Shown piece by piece: positions 18,129 to 27,900 of a DNA stretch of 40,637 bases. Every line of letters begins with the position of its first letter. Positions within the stretch are counted from its first letter, which is position 1. The notes under the pieces were generated by a model, which worked only from the letters and a program-made list of their open reading frames with translations, searched no databases and had not been told where the DNA came from. The stretch is from assembly GCF_000285575.1 (NCBI RefSeq), contig NZ_HE611050.1, forward strand, positions 577,412 through 618,048, given 5' to 3'. Made by a program: the position numbers and the translations under genes. The stretch comes from Clostridium senegalense JC122. Its GTDB lineage: Bacteria; Bacillota; Clostridia; Clostridiales; Clostridiaceae.

Positions 18129-19016
18129 CTAAACTAAAATTTTTATTAATTTAAATCCTATCTCCGTTTTTCTACCTATTGCTATTAAATCATTATCTTC
18201 ATTATAAATCCTATATATTTTAAACTCTTCAATATTATCAATGAAACTTCTATCTTTTACAGCAACACCATTTAAAAGTAATTTTTCGAATTTATTATTT
18301 ACTATTAATTTAGGGTAATCTAAAAACGCACTTTCAACTGAAAGAATATACTGCTCTACATTGTCTTTATGTAAATCTTTTATATTTATACTATTTTCTT
18401 TAGTAAATCTACCAGTTGACGTCCTTTCTAAATCTGTCATAACTGCACCACATTGCAATTTTTCTCCTATATCATAGCATAAACTTCTTATATATGTCCC
18501 TTTTGAACATCTTACTTTAAATTTTACATAAGGTATATCTATATTTTCTATAGTAATATCATGTATTTTTACATCTCTTGCTGCTCTTTCTATTTCTATA
18601 CCTTGTCGTGCTAATTCATAAAGTTTCTTTCCATTAACCTTTAAAGCAGAATACATAGGAGGTACCTGTTTTATATCGCCTTTAAACGAGTTTATAACAG
18701 CTTTTACTTCATCTTCTGTAACTTTCACTTCAAATGTTTTTATTACTTTACCTTCAACATCATAAGTGTCTGTTACTTCTCCAAGTTTTAGTGTAGCAAC
18801 ATACTCTTTTGTACCTTCCATTATATAATCTATTATTTTAGTTGATCTTCCAAAACATACTGGTAAAACGCCACAAGCCTGCGGATCTAAAGTCCCACAA
18901 TGACCAACTTTTTTTTCTCCCAATATTTTTCTTAAATCTCTTACAACATCGAAAGAAGTCATATTTTTAGGTTTATAAATATTTAATATACCACTTTTTT
19001 TATTACCAAAACTCAT
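18129..19016 (-). CDS. truB: tRNA pseudouridine-55 synthase
   Basis: Isomerises U55 in the T loop of tRNAs. Length is 295 residues. The catalytic Asp44 sits in GHCGTLDPQACGVLPV, and YKPKNMTSFDVV and KGTYIRSLCYDIGEKL are family motifs. Its ATG directly follows the nrnA stop codon (TAAATG), so translation is probably coupled. Confidence 0.97.
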   Translation of the reverse strand: MSFGNKKSGILNIYKPKNMTSFDVVRDLRKILGEKKVGHCGTLDPQACGVLPVCFGRSTKIIDYIMEGTKEYVATLKLGEVTDTYDVEGKVIKTFEVKVTEDEVKAVINSFKGDIKQVPPMYSALKVNGKKLYELARQGIEIERAARDVKIHDITIENIDIPYVKFKVRCSKGTYIRSLCYDIGEKLQCGAVMTDLERTSTGRFTKENSINIKDLHKDNVEQYILSVESAFLDYPKLIVNNKFEKLLLNGVAVKDRSFIDNIEEFKIYRIYNEDNDLIAIGRKTEIGFKLIKILV

Positions 19017-19976
19017 TTACATCAACTCTTTTTCTAATATAGCTATTAATTTTTCTTTAATTTCTTCCATAGTAGATTCATAGTAAAAACCTGCTGCTCT
19101 AACATGTCCACCACCATTAAATCCTTCTGCAATTTTTCTTACATCCACTTTTTCTTTTGAACGCAAACTTACTTTTACCCCATTATCTGCCTCTTTTATA
19201 AGAGCAGTAACATCTGCACCCTTTATTTTAGTTCCAAAAACCAACAAATCTGATGTATCACTTTGTTCTATTCCAAGAGATTCTAAATCTGTTTTGTTTA
19301 AGTACATAAATACTGCATTATTTTCACATTGCATTTCCATTTTTTCTATAACTTTTCCATATAATTTTACTCTATTAAATTCTTTGTTATCAAAAATTTT
19401 TCTATGAATTTCACTAAAGTTCAAACCATTTTCTATAAGATAACCTGCAATTTCATGAGTAACTTTTGTTGTGTTACTATGTCTAAAAGACCCTGTATCA
19501 GTAAGTAATGATGTGTATATCCCTGCTCCCATATTTTCTGTTATATGTATTTTAAGCATTCTTATAATGTTAAATACTATTTCTCCTACTGCAGCTGACT
19601 CAACACTTACATAATTAATATCTCCATACATTTCATTAGACATATGATGATCTATATTAATTATTGAATATTTTCTATTTTCAAAATCTAATTCTGCATT
19701 AATTCTTTTTTTATCACCACAATCTAAAACTATAACTAAATCAATATTTTCTTGTGGTTTATATTCCTCTATATTAATTTCTTCAGCTATTTTTAAATAA
19801 GAGAAAGCATTTGGTATTTCTTCTTTACAAAGCACTTGCACATTTTTATTTAAACTTTTAAGCGCTAACATCAATGCTGTTGCGCTTCCTAGGGAATCTC
19901 CATCTGGTGATACATGGAAAGTAATAGCTATGCTATTACTTTCCATAATTTTTTCTACAACTTTTTCTAAATTCAT
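19017..19976 (-). CDS. nrnA: DHH/DHHA1 nanoRNase and pAp phosphatase
   Basis: Cytosolic Mn-dependent enzyme that degrades 2-5 nt RNAs and removes the 3'-phosphate of pAp. At 319 residues it shows HVSPDGDSLGS (21-31), the DCGD motif (85-88), the DHH motif (109-111, with MSN after it), and the C-terminal DHHA1 signature GGGHVRAAG. Located between rbfA and truB as in most Firmicutes; 5 nt follow the rbfA stop. Confidence 0.93.
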   Translation of the reverse strand: MNLEKVVEKIMESNSIAITFHVSPDGDSLGSATALMLALKSLNKNVQVLCKEEIPNAFSYLKIAEEINIEEYKPQENIDLVIVLDCGDKKRINAELDFENRKYSIINIDHHMSNEMYGDINYVSVESAAVGEIVFNIIRMLKIHITENMGAGIYTSLLTDTGSFRHSNTTKVTHEIAGYLIENGLNFSEIHRKIFDNKEFNRVKLYGKVIEKMEMQCENNAVFMYLNKTDLESLGIEQSDTSDLLVFGTKIKGADVTALIKEADNGVKVSLRSKEKVDVRKIAEGFNGGGHVRAAGFYYESTMEEIKEKLIAILEKELM

Positions 19977-19981
19977 ACTAA

Positions 19982-20326
19982 CTATTTCTTTATTTTATCA
20001 AATAAAGATTCTAGATGCATTGCTTTATCTAGTGTTGTATCTAATTCTATAATCACCTGTGGTACTTGCCTTAATTTAACATTTTTCCCTATTTCTTTTC
20101 TTATAAATCCAACTGAACTTTTTAATGCTGCAAGTGAATCTTGTTTTTCTTTTTCATTTCCGAAAATACTAACATATATTTTAGCATAGCTTAAATCTTT
20201 ACTTACGTCTACATCAGTTACGCTTACCATTGCAGTTAATCTAGGATCTTTTATCTTATTTTGTATGGTATTACTTACGTCTTTTTTTATTTCTTCGTTT
20301 ATTCTACCGCCTCTATAATTTGCCAC
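19982..20326 (-). CDS. rbfA: 30S ribosome-binding factor A
   Basis: Late-stage 30S maturation factor of KH-like fold. The chosen GTG at 20326 gives 114 residues beginning MANYRGGRINEEIKKD, the family N-terminus, 8 nt after an AAGGAG site. A GTG three codons earlier (20335) overlaps that site and is unlikely. Family motifs KDPRL and VDVSKDLSYAKIYVS are intact. It follows infB by 17 nt. Confidence 0.95.
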   Translation of the reverse strand: MANYRGGRINEEIKKDVSNTIQNKIKDPRLTAMVSVTDVDVSKDLSYAKIYVSIFGNEKEKQDSLAALKSSVGFIRKEIGKNVKLRQVPQVIIELDTTLDKAMHLESLFDKIKK

Positions 20327-20343
20327 GTAACTCACTCCTTAAA

Positions 20344-22413
20344 CTATATTTGTTTTGGTTTAATTTCTTCCATGATGTATGCTTCTACTATATCTTCTTC
20401 TTTAATGTCATTGAATTTTTCTACACTTAAACCGCATTCAAATCCTGACGCTGCTTCTTTAACATCATCTTTAAATCTTTTTAATGAAGCTAAAGTAGAT
20501 TCAAATATAACTACACCATTTCTTATAACTCTAACACTAGAGTTTCTTGTGATTTTACCATTTAATACATAACATCCTGCTATAGTACCAATATTAGATA
20601 TTTTGTATACCTGTCTTACTTCTGCTCTACCTTGGATAACTTCTTTATATTCTGGATCAAGCATTCCAAGCATAGCTGATTTTATGTCTTCAATAGCATC
20701 ATATATTATTCTATATGTTTTTATTTCAACACTTTCTTTTTCCCCAGCAGCTATAGCATTGTTATCTGGTCTTACATTAAATCCTATTATTATGGCATTT
20801 GAAGCTGTTGCTAATGTAACATCTGTTTCTGTTATAGCTCCAACTCCACCATGTATTACTCTTACTTTTACATTGTCTGTTGAAAGTTTTTCTAAAGATT
20901 GTCTTATAGCTTCTACTGAACCTTGAACATCAGCTTTAACTATAACGCTTAATTCTTTAACTTTACCTTCTTGTATTTGACTATATAAGTTTTCCATTGA
21001 AACCTTATTAGAAGCTGTGAAGCTTTCTTGTCTAATTTTTTCTTTTCTATTATCAGCCATATTTCTTGCAGTTTTTTCATCTTTAACTACATTAAATCTA
21101 TCTCCAGCTGCTGGAACTTCAGATAATCCTAAAATTTCTACTGGTATAGATGGTCCTGCTGATTTTATTTTCTTTCCTTTGTCATCTATCATAGCTCTTA
21201 TTCTACCATAAGTAGTTCCAACTATTATAGAATCACCAACATTTAATGTTCCATTTTGAACAAGTAATGATGCTACTGGACCTCTACCTTTGTCAAGCTT
21301 AGCTTCAATTACTGTACCTTTTGCTCTTCTGTCTGGATTTGCTTCTAACTCTAACATTTCAGAAGTTAAAACTATCATTTCTAATAATGTGTCCAAACCT
21401 TCTCTAGTGTGTGCAGATACAGGTACACAAATAGTATCTCCACCCCAGTCTTCTGCTACTAATCCATGTTCTGTTAATTCTTGTTTAACTCTATCTGGGT
21501 TTGCTGCTGGTCTATCCATTTTATTTATAGCAATAATTAGAGGTACTTCTGCTGCTTTACAGTGATTTATAGCTTCAATTGTTTGAGGCATTATTCCATC
21601 ATCTGCTGCTACTACTAATACAACAACATCTGTTATTTGCGCTCCTCTTGCTCTCATAGCAGTAAAGGCTTCATGTCCTGGAGTATCTAAGAATGTTATC
21701 TTTTGTCCATTTACATCTACAGTATAAGCTCCTATGTGTTGAGTAATTCCTCCAGCTTCTGTAGCTGTAACTTTAGAATGTTTTATAGCGTCTAGAAGTG
21801 ATGTTTTACCATGGTCAACGTGACCCATTATTGTAACAACTGGTGGTCTTTTTTTCATATCTTCATCTTCTGATTGAATATCTTCAACTTCTATTTCTTC
21901 ACCTAATTTACCAGCTTCTTCTTCTTTTAATACAGCAAATGCACCAAACTTTTCTATTACCTTTTCAGCTATGTTAAAATCTATTTCTTGGTTCATATTT
22001 GCCATTACGCCTAAAAACATTAGTTCTTTAATTACTTCAACAGAAGATTTATTTAATTTTTCAGCTAAATCCTTAACAACTATAGTGCCTTCAATTTCAA
22101 TAACTTCATCTACTGAATCATTCTCTGTTGAATCATCATCTCTACCATCTCTATTTTTACCTTTGTTCTTGTTTTTCTTCTTATTTAATTTATTAACACT
22201 TTCATTTTCTATATGTTCATAAATTTCAACTATGTCGTTTTCTTTTGACTTATTTTCAGCAAAAAGTTCCTTAATTAATTCAGCATCTTCCTCATCTATG
22301 ACACTCATATGATTTTTTGCTTCAACACCAAATTCTTCAAAAAGAACCGTTATTAATTCTTTACTTGAAACACCTAATTCTTTAGCTAATTCGTATATTC
22401 TTGTTTTCGCCAA
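20344..22413 (-). CDS. infB: Translation initiation factor IF-2
   Basis: GTPase that places initiator tRNA on the 30S subunit. The chosen start is TTG at 22413, giving 689 residues starting [20 protein letters not shown], the family N-terminus; GGAGGTG lies 6 nt upstream, and in-frame GTG/TTG codons before it overlap this site. Domains: N-terminal IF2N helices, a short Lys/Asn-rich linker, a second IF2N domain, G domain with GHVDHGKT (197-204), DTPGHEAF and NKMD, then domains II-IV. The N-terminal linker is short compared with enteric IF-2. A rare TTG start on an essential factor is itself notable. Confidence 0.96.
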   Translation of the reverse strand: MAKTRIYELAKELGVSSKELITVLFEEFGVEAKNHMSVIDEEDAELIKELFAENKSKENDIVEIYEHIENESVNKLNKKKNKNKGKNRDGRDDDSTENDSVDEVIEIEGTIVVKDLAEKLNKSSVEVIKELMFLGVMANMNQEIDFNIAEKVIEKFGAFAVLKEEEAGKLGEEIEVEDIQSEDEDMKKRPPVVTIMGHVDHGKTSLLDAIKHSKVTATEAGGITQHIGAYTVDVNGQKITFLDTPGHEAFTAMRARGAQITDVVVLVVAADDGIMPQTIEAINHCKAAEVPLIIAINKMDRPAANPDRVKQELTEHGLVAEDWGGDTICVPVSAHTREGLDTLLEMIVLTSEMLELEANPDRRAKGTVIEAKLDKGRGPVASLLVQNGTLNVGDSIIVGTTYGRIRAMIDDKGKKIKSAGPSIPVEILGLSEVPAAGDRFNVVKDEKTARNMADNRKEKIRQESFTASNKVSMENLYSQIQEGKVKELSVIVKADVQGSVEAIRQSLEKLSTDNVKVRVIHGGVGAITETDVTLATASNAIIIGFNVRPDNNAIAAGEKESVEIKTYRIIYDAIEDIKSAMLGMLDPEYKEVIQGRAEVRQVYKISNIGTIAGCYVLNGKITRNSSVRVIRNGVVIFESTLASLKRFKDDVKEAASGFECGLSVEKFNDIKEEDIVEAYIMEEIKPKQI

Positions 22414-22430
22414 AGCTTTCACCTCCAAAT

Positions 22431-22748
22431 TTATATGCTTTCGTGATTATTCCATAACTCTATAAGCTTTTTGCTCATATTATTATCTTTTACACACAGT
22501 ACATTTATCTCTTCTCTACCTAGTGGCTTGCCTAATTCATTTTTAGGAATATCCTCTATTAGTTGTACTGATTTTTCTTCTGAAATTTTTCTAAATTTCT
22601 TTTTAGTATTCTCTGAGCATTCTTTTGACAATATTATAAGATAAATCTTTTCTTTTTTTATTGCTTCTTCACACTTATTGTAGCCTTCTATTAAGTTTCT
22701 TGATTTTTTAGTTAAACCTAAAAATTGATAAAACTTATTGTTCATCAT
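22431..22748 (-). CDS. ylxQ: L7Ae-family K-turn RNA-binding protein (YlxQ)
   Basis: Small (105 residues) L7Ae/L30e-like protein encoded in nearly all Firmicute nusA-infB operons; Bacillus YlxQ binds kink-turn RNA. The segment [22 protein letters not shown] is typical of the family. The first of two adjacent ATG codons overlaps the end of ylxR by 14 nt, and an AAGGAAGAG site lies within ylxR, so translation is probably coupled. Precise role unknown. Confidence 0.88.
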   Translation of the reverse strand: MMNNKFYQFLGLTKKSRNLIEGYNKCEEAIKKEKIYLIILSKECSENTKKKFRKISEEKSVQLIEDIPKNELGKPLGREEINVLCVKDNNMSKKLIELWNNHESI

Positions 22749-23004
22749 TTATCTCTTCCTTTAGCTTTATAAAAACCTCTTCGTCTATATTTACTTCTAA
22801 ATTTCTCTCTAATCTCTTGGCTTTTATAGCTTTTTCAAGGCAATCAATATTTTTGCAAATATAAGCTCCTCTGCCTGGTTTTTTACCTGTCATATCTATA
22901 GAGATTTCTCCCTCTTTATTTCTTACAACTCTTATAAGTTGTTTTTTATCTTTCATTTCCATACAACCAGTGCACATTCTTTGAGGTACTTTTTTTACCT
23001 TCAT
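22735..23004 (-). CDS. ylxR: YlxR/RnpM family protein
   Basis: From the ATG at 23004 it has 89 residues, starting MKVKKVPQRMCTGC. CTGCMEMKDKKQLIRVVR and GRGAYICKN are the family hallmarks, with three or four cysteines. Work in Bacillus ties YlxR (RnpM) to RNase P regulation; this is family knowledge, not seen here. An in-frame GTG at 23013 overlaps the AGGTG ribosome binding site and is rejected. Lies between nusA (9 nt) and ylxQ (14-nt overlap). Confidence 0.92.
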   Translation of the reverse strand: MKVKKVPQRMCTGCMEMKDKKQLIRVVRNKEGEISIDMTGKKPGRGAYICKNIDCLEKAIKAKRLERNLEVNIDEEVFIKLKEEINDEQ

Positions 23005-23013
23005 AATTATCAC

Positions 23014-24114
23014 CTACTCTTGAATTTCTTCAACTATTAAAAGTTCTTCATCATTTTCTTCAATAATTTCTAAAGCTTGTGATTTGCTTTTTATGTCTAT
23101 TTTCCAACCAGTAAGTCTCGCTGCTAATCTTACGTTTTGACCTTCTTTACCTATCGCCAATGATAATTGATTATCATCAACTACAACTTTTGCACTCTTA
23201 GTTTCTTCATCAACCTTAACTTCTAATATCTTAGCTGGACTTAAAGCATTAGCTATATTTTCTTCAGGTAATTTGCTATATTTTATTATATCAATTTTTT
23301 CATTTCTAAGCTCATTTACAATATTTTGTACTCTTATTCCTTTTGGTCCAACACAAGCACCCATTGCTTCTACATTGTCGTCATTTGAATAAACTGCTAT
23401 TTTAGTTCTTGAGCCTGCTTCTCTTGCTATGCTTTTTATTTCTACAATACCATTGTATATCTCTGGAACTTCTCTTTCAAATAATCTTTTAACTAAACCT
23501 GGATGAGTTCTAGAAACTATTATTTGAGGTCCCTTTGTACCATTTTTAACTTCTACTATATATAAACTTAATTTTTCATTAAAGTTATATTCTTCACCTG
23601 GCATTTGTTCGTTAGGTCCAAGTATAGCTTCTATTTTTCCTAAGTTTATAAATACATTTCCTCTGTCTTTTCTTATTATTGTTCCTGTAATTATATCAAA
23701 TTCTTTTTCTTTGAATTCGTTATATATAATAGTTCTTTCTGCTTCTTTAATTCTTTGAATAACAACTTGTTTAGCTGATTGAGCTGCGATTCTACCAAAG
23801 CTTCTAGGAGTAACCTCCATCTCAGCTATATCTCCAATAGCATATCTTGGACTTAGCTCTCTTGCTTCTTCTAAAGATATTTCACAAGTCTCATCATATA
23901 CTTCTTCTACAACTTCTTTTTGAGCATATACGTGAGTTTCTCCTGACTCTCTATCCATTGTAACTTTTACATTTTGTCCGTTTACAGAAGAGTTTGCATA
24001 ATTTTTCTTATATGCTGCAACTAACGCATCCTCTATTGTCGTAAATAATAAATCCTCACTTATTCCCTTTTCATTTACAATTTCTCTAAGTGCATCTATA
24101 AATTCTTCATTCAT
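23014..24114 (-). CDS. nusA: Transcription termination/antitermination factor NusA
   Basis: RNA polymerase-associated factor that strengthens hairpin pausing and intrinsic termination. It has 366 residues: N-terminal polymerase-binding domain, S1 domain (about 130-200), and two KH domains (ACVGPKGIRVQNIVNEL and LAIGKEGQNVRLAARLTGWKIDI). The C-terminal acidic repeats of enteric NusA are absent, as is normal in Firmicutes. The ATG has an AGGAGG site. The leader of this operon has a terminator-like hairpin with a poor U tract that could be NusA-responsive. Confidence 0.97.
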   Translation of the reverse strand: MNEEFIDALREIVNEKGISEDLLFTTIEDALVAAYKKNYANSSVNGQNVKVTMDRESGETHVYAQKEVVEEVYDETCEISLEEARELSPRYAIGDIAEMEVTPRSFGRIAAQSAKQVVIQRIKEAERTIIYNEFKEKEFDIITGTIIRKDRGNVFINLGKIEAILGPNEQMPGEEYNFNEKLSLYIVEVKNGTKGPQIIVSRTHPGLVKRLFEREVPEIYNGIVEIKSIAREAGSRTKIAVYSNDDNVEAMGACVGPKGIRVQNIVNELRNEKIDIIKYSKLPEENIANALSPAKILEVKVDEETKSAKVVVDDNQLSLAIGKEGQNVRLAARLTGWKIDIKSKSQALEIIEENDEELLIVEEIQE

Positions 24115-24129
24115 TTTTAGTTATCCTCC

Positions 24130-24591
24130 TTATAGCGATGGGTTTAAAGTAACTTGTGATACTTTTTCTCTTGGAATAACTATTTCTTCACCTGAAATTT
24201 CTATTACTAAATTTAAAGTATCAAATTTCTTTAATACACCTTCATATTTTTTCTTACCATTTAATAATTTTTTCAAGTTAACTTTAACATCGTGCCCTAT
24301 GTATTTTTCAATATGTTTATCTGTAAATAATGTTCTAAATATTCCTGGTGATTGAACTTCTAAAGTATACTCATCTGCTATAGGGTCCTCTATATCTAAA
24401 ACATCACTTAACTCTCTACTAACCTTTTCACATTCTGAAAGCGATATTCCTTTTTCGCTATCTATATAAACTCTAAATATATATTCGCCTGCTTCTTTTA
24501 CATATTCTAGATGATACATTTCACATCCATTTTTCTCAACTATTGGCTGTGCTAATCCGTTAAGCTTTTCAACTAAAATACTGTTTTCCAT
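24130..24591 (-). CDS. rimP: Ribosome maturation factor RimP
   Basis: Assists 30S assembly. The 153-residue protein shows the two-domain RimP pattern: an N-terminal alpha/beta domain with EYVKEAGEYIFRVYIDSEKGISLSECEKVSRELSDVLD, and a C-terminal SH3-like barrel ending in PREKVSQVTLNPSL. It is the first gene of the nusA-infB operon (the ylxS position). The ATG has an AAAGGAGG site. Confidence 0.95.
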   Translation of the reverse strand: MENSILVEKLNGLAQPIVEKNGCEMYHLEYVKEAGEYIFRVYIDSEKGISLSECEKVSRELSDVLDIEDPIADEYTLEVQSPGIFRTLFTDKHIEKYIGHDVKVNLKKLLNGKKKYEGVLKKFDTLNLVIEISGEEIVIPREKVSQVTLNPSL

Positions 24592-24712
24592 ACATTAACC
24601 TCCTTTTAACTCTTATGGAATTATACTGTCTAACTCCACTTTTTATTATAGAATGCATAAATATATGATATGTTCTATTGTCTAATGAATTCCTTTAAAT
24701 TTACTTTTTATT

Positions 24713-24816
24713 ATATGACAAAACGCAACCTTAAAGTGTTGCGTTTCAATAAATAGAGAGTAGGCATAACCTACTCTCCCAAAAGTACAATTATCTCAAA
24801 TCACTAAACCTTAGTG
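24713..24816 (-). promoter_or_regulatory. Structured leader of the rimP-nusA-infB operon with attenuator-like hairpin
   Basis: On the minus strand three hairpins follow each other: CACTAA/TTAGTG at 24816-24802 (near the start site), GAGAGTAGG/CCTACTCTC at 24778-24756 with a 5-nt loop, and AAACGCAAC/GTTGCGTTT at 24746-24721 with an 8-nt loop, then TGTCATAT. The last resembles an intrinsic terminator with a poor U tract (four T in all). NusA-dependent attenuation of this operon is known in B. subtilis to my knowledge; the assignment here is inference. Confidence 0.5.
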
Positions 24817-24818
24817 TT

Positions 24819-24847
24819 AGTATATCATAAAAAACAATCTATTTCAA
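24819..24847 (-). promoter_or_regulatory. Strong sigma-A promoter of the rimP-nusA-infB operon
   Basis: Minus strand: -35 TTGAAA (24847-24842), 17-nt spacer, extended -10 TGATATACT (TATACT at 24824-24819). The core ATGATATACTAACAC is identical to the one at the rpsB promoter. Confidence 0.7.
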
Positions 24848-24925
24848 GGGAATTTAAATAGGTATACTCTTACACATATTTTGCTCTATTTTTCTAAAAT
24901 TAATAACAAATAATCAAAATTTCTT

Positions 24926-27900
24926 TTAAAATAAACTTAATTGATTGGTTTCTGGTAAATTTTCTAATGACCCATGGTTATCTAAAGATTCTATAACAGT
25001 TTTAGAAACAGCACTTCTTTCTTTTAAATCTTGTTTAGAAAGAAATTCTCCTTTTTCTCTAGCTTCCATAATACTTTTAGCAGCATTGACACCAACACCT
25101 TGCAATCCACTAAGTGGTATTCTTATATACTCACCTTCTATTAAAAATTTCGTTGCATGAGATACATATATATCTACTGGCAAAAATTTTATACCTCTCT
25201 TGTACATCTCATAAGACAATTCTAATATTGTCATCAAACCTTTTTCTTTTGGTCCTACCTTATTACCAAGTTCAGCTATTTCATCCATTTTTGCCTTTAT
25301 AGCTTCCTCTCCTTTTATAACAACGTCTCCATCAAAATCATCTGCCCTTACAGTAAAATACGTTGCATAATATGCTTTAGGATAATAAACTTTATAATAC
25401 GCAATTCTAACTGCCATCATAACATATGCTGCAGCATGACCTTTAGGAAACATATATTTTATTTTTTTACAAGATCCGATATACCAATCTGGGACGTTAT
25501 TATCTCTCATTATTTGTTCATGTTCTTCTGAAAGGCCTTTTCCTTTTCTTACTTTTTCCATAATATTAAAAGCTATTTTAGGTGGCAACCCTTTATATAT
25601 TAAATAAACCATAATATCATCCCTTGTTGATATACAGTCTTTTAATGTAGTGAAGCCTTCTTTAATATAATATTGAGCGTTGTTAAGCCAAACATCTGTT
25701 CCGTGTGATAATCCAGATATTCTTACAAGATCTGAAAAAGTTTTAGGTTTAGTATCTAATAGCATTTGTCTTACAAATTTAGTACCAAACTCTGGAATTC
25801 CATAACTTCCAACTTCACATCCCAATTCTTCTACTGTTACCCCTAAAGCTTCTGGTGATGTAAATATACTCAAAACCTTAGGATCTGAAAGTGGTATTGT
25901 TTTTGGATCAAGCCCTGTTATATCCTGAAGCATTCTTAATACAGTAGGATCATCGTGACCTAGTATATCTAATTTCAACAATCTACCACTTATAGAATGA
26001 TAATCAAAATGAGTTGTTATTATGTCAGAGTTAGGATCATCTGCTGGATGTTGTATAGGACAAAAATTATATATTTCATTATCACTTGGAACTACCATTA
26101 TCCCCCCTGGATGTTGTCCACTTGTCCTTTTAACTCCAGTACATCCAATTGTCAACCTATCTATCTCTGCTGATGGAACATTAATCTCTTTTTCATCTAA
26201 ATATTTTTTTACAAAGCCATATGCAGTTTTTTCTGCAATTGTTCCTATAGTTCCTGCTTTAAAAGTATGCCCTTCTCCGAAAAGTACTTCAGTATATTTA
26301 TGTATGTCTCCTTGATTGTCACCGGAAAAGTTAAGATCTATATCTGGCTCCTTATCTCCTTCAAACCCTAAGAAAGTTTCAAAAGGAATGTCATGTCCAT
26401 CTCTAATATATGGAGTTCCGCATTTCTCACAATTTTTTTCTGGCAAGTCAACCCCAGAAGCTACTGAACCATCCATAAAAAATTCACTATTTTTACACTT
26501 TGGACAAACATAATGTGGTGGCAATCCATTAACTTCTGTTATATCTGTCATAGTTGCAACAAAAGAAGACCCTACTGATCCTCTAGAACCTACCAAATAT
26601 CCATCTGCTATTGACTTTGCAACTAATTTATGAGCTATAAGATAAAGTACTGCATACCCATTATTAATTATAGAATTTAACTCTTTGTCTAATCTTTGTT
26701 GTATTACTTCTGGTAAGTCCTCTCCATAGATTCTCTTTACATTTTCCATCGTCATATTTCTAATATCTTCATCTGCACCTTCAATTTTAGGTGGAAATGT
26801 TTCATCTGGAATTGGTTTTACCACCTCAACCATATCTGCTATTTTATTTGGATTTTCTATTACTACTTCTCTAGCCTTATCTTCACCTAAATATGAGAAT
26901 TCCTTTAACATTTCTGTAGTAGTTTTAAAATATAGCGGTGGTTGGTTATCTGCATCTGAGAATCCTTGTCCTGCCATAAGTATTCTTCTAAAAACCTCAT
27001 CATCAGGATGTAAAAAATGAACATCACCTGTAGCTACAATTAATTTATTATATTTTTCTGCAAGTTTATAAATTTTACTATTTATTTCTCTTAGCTGATT
27101 ATCGTCTTTAACTGTTCCATTTGCAATTAAAAATTTATTATTACCAATTGGTTGTATCTCTAAATAATCATAGAAATTCACTAATTGTTCCATCTCTTCA
27201 AAAGATTTGCCTTGTAATACCTCTTTGTATATTTGACCTGCCTCACAAGCAGAGCCAATTATAAGTCCTTCCCTAAATTCTTCCAAAAGGCTTTTAGGTA
27301 CCCTTGGTCTTCTATGAAAATATTCCAAATTAGACTTTGATATAACTTTATATAAATTTTTTATGCCTACTTGATTTTTTGCAAGTATTATTATGTGATA
27401 AGTAACAGCCTTTTTTATATCAAAATTTCCTAAAAACTCTTTATTTAATTTATATACATCAAATATTTCCTTCTCTTTTAACATCTCTAAACAATGTAGT
27501 ACTATTTCCGCTGTTGCTTTTGCATCATCAACAGCTCTGTGATGATTTTCTAAAGATATACCTATATGCTTACATATTGTGTTCAACTTGTATCTTTTTA
27601 AATCTGGAAATAAAAATTTTGCTAAAGGAATAGTATCCATTATTGAATTTTTAAATTCTACATTAATTTTTTTACAATTAGATTTTATAAAAGATGTATC
27701 AAAAGGAGCATTATGAGCTGCAACCATAGAATCTCCAACAAACTCTAAAAACTTAGGTAATACACTTTCTATAGGATCTGCATCTTTAACCATATCATTT
27801 GTTATTCCTGTAAGCTCTGTTATTTTATACGGAATAGACTTATTAGGATTTACAAATTCATTAAATCTATCTACAATTTGATTATCTCTAACTTTAACTG

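Larger units (their letters stand above)
24592..24925. other. Intergenic region rimP/polC
   Basis: This 334-nt gap holds the rimP operon promoter (24819-24847) and structured leader (24713-24816). No separate terminator for polC is visible before the promoter, so polC transcription may end at the leader hairpins or read through. Confidence 0.65.

Noticed and set aside
24764-24782. TGGGAGAGTAGG in the rimP leader resembles the 3' part of 5S rRNA
   Set aside because: Only about a dozen bases match; the rest of a 5S rRNA is absent and the segment is explained by a hairpin. Probably coincidence.
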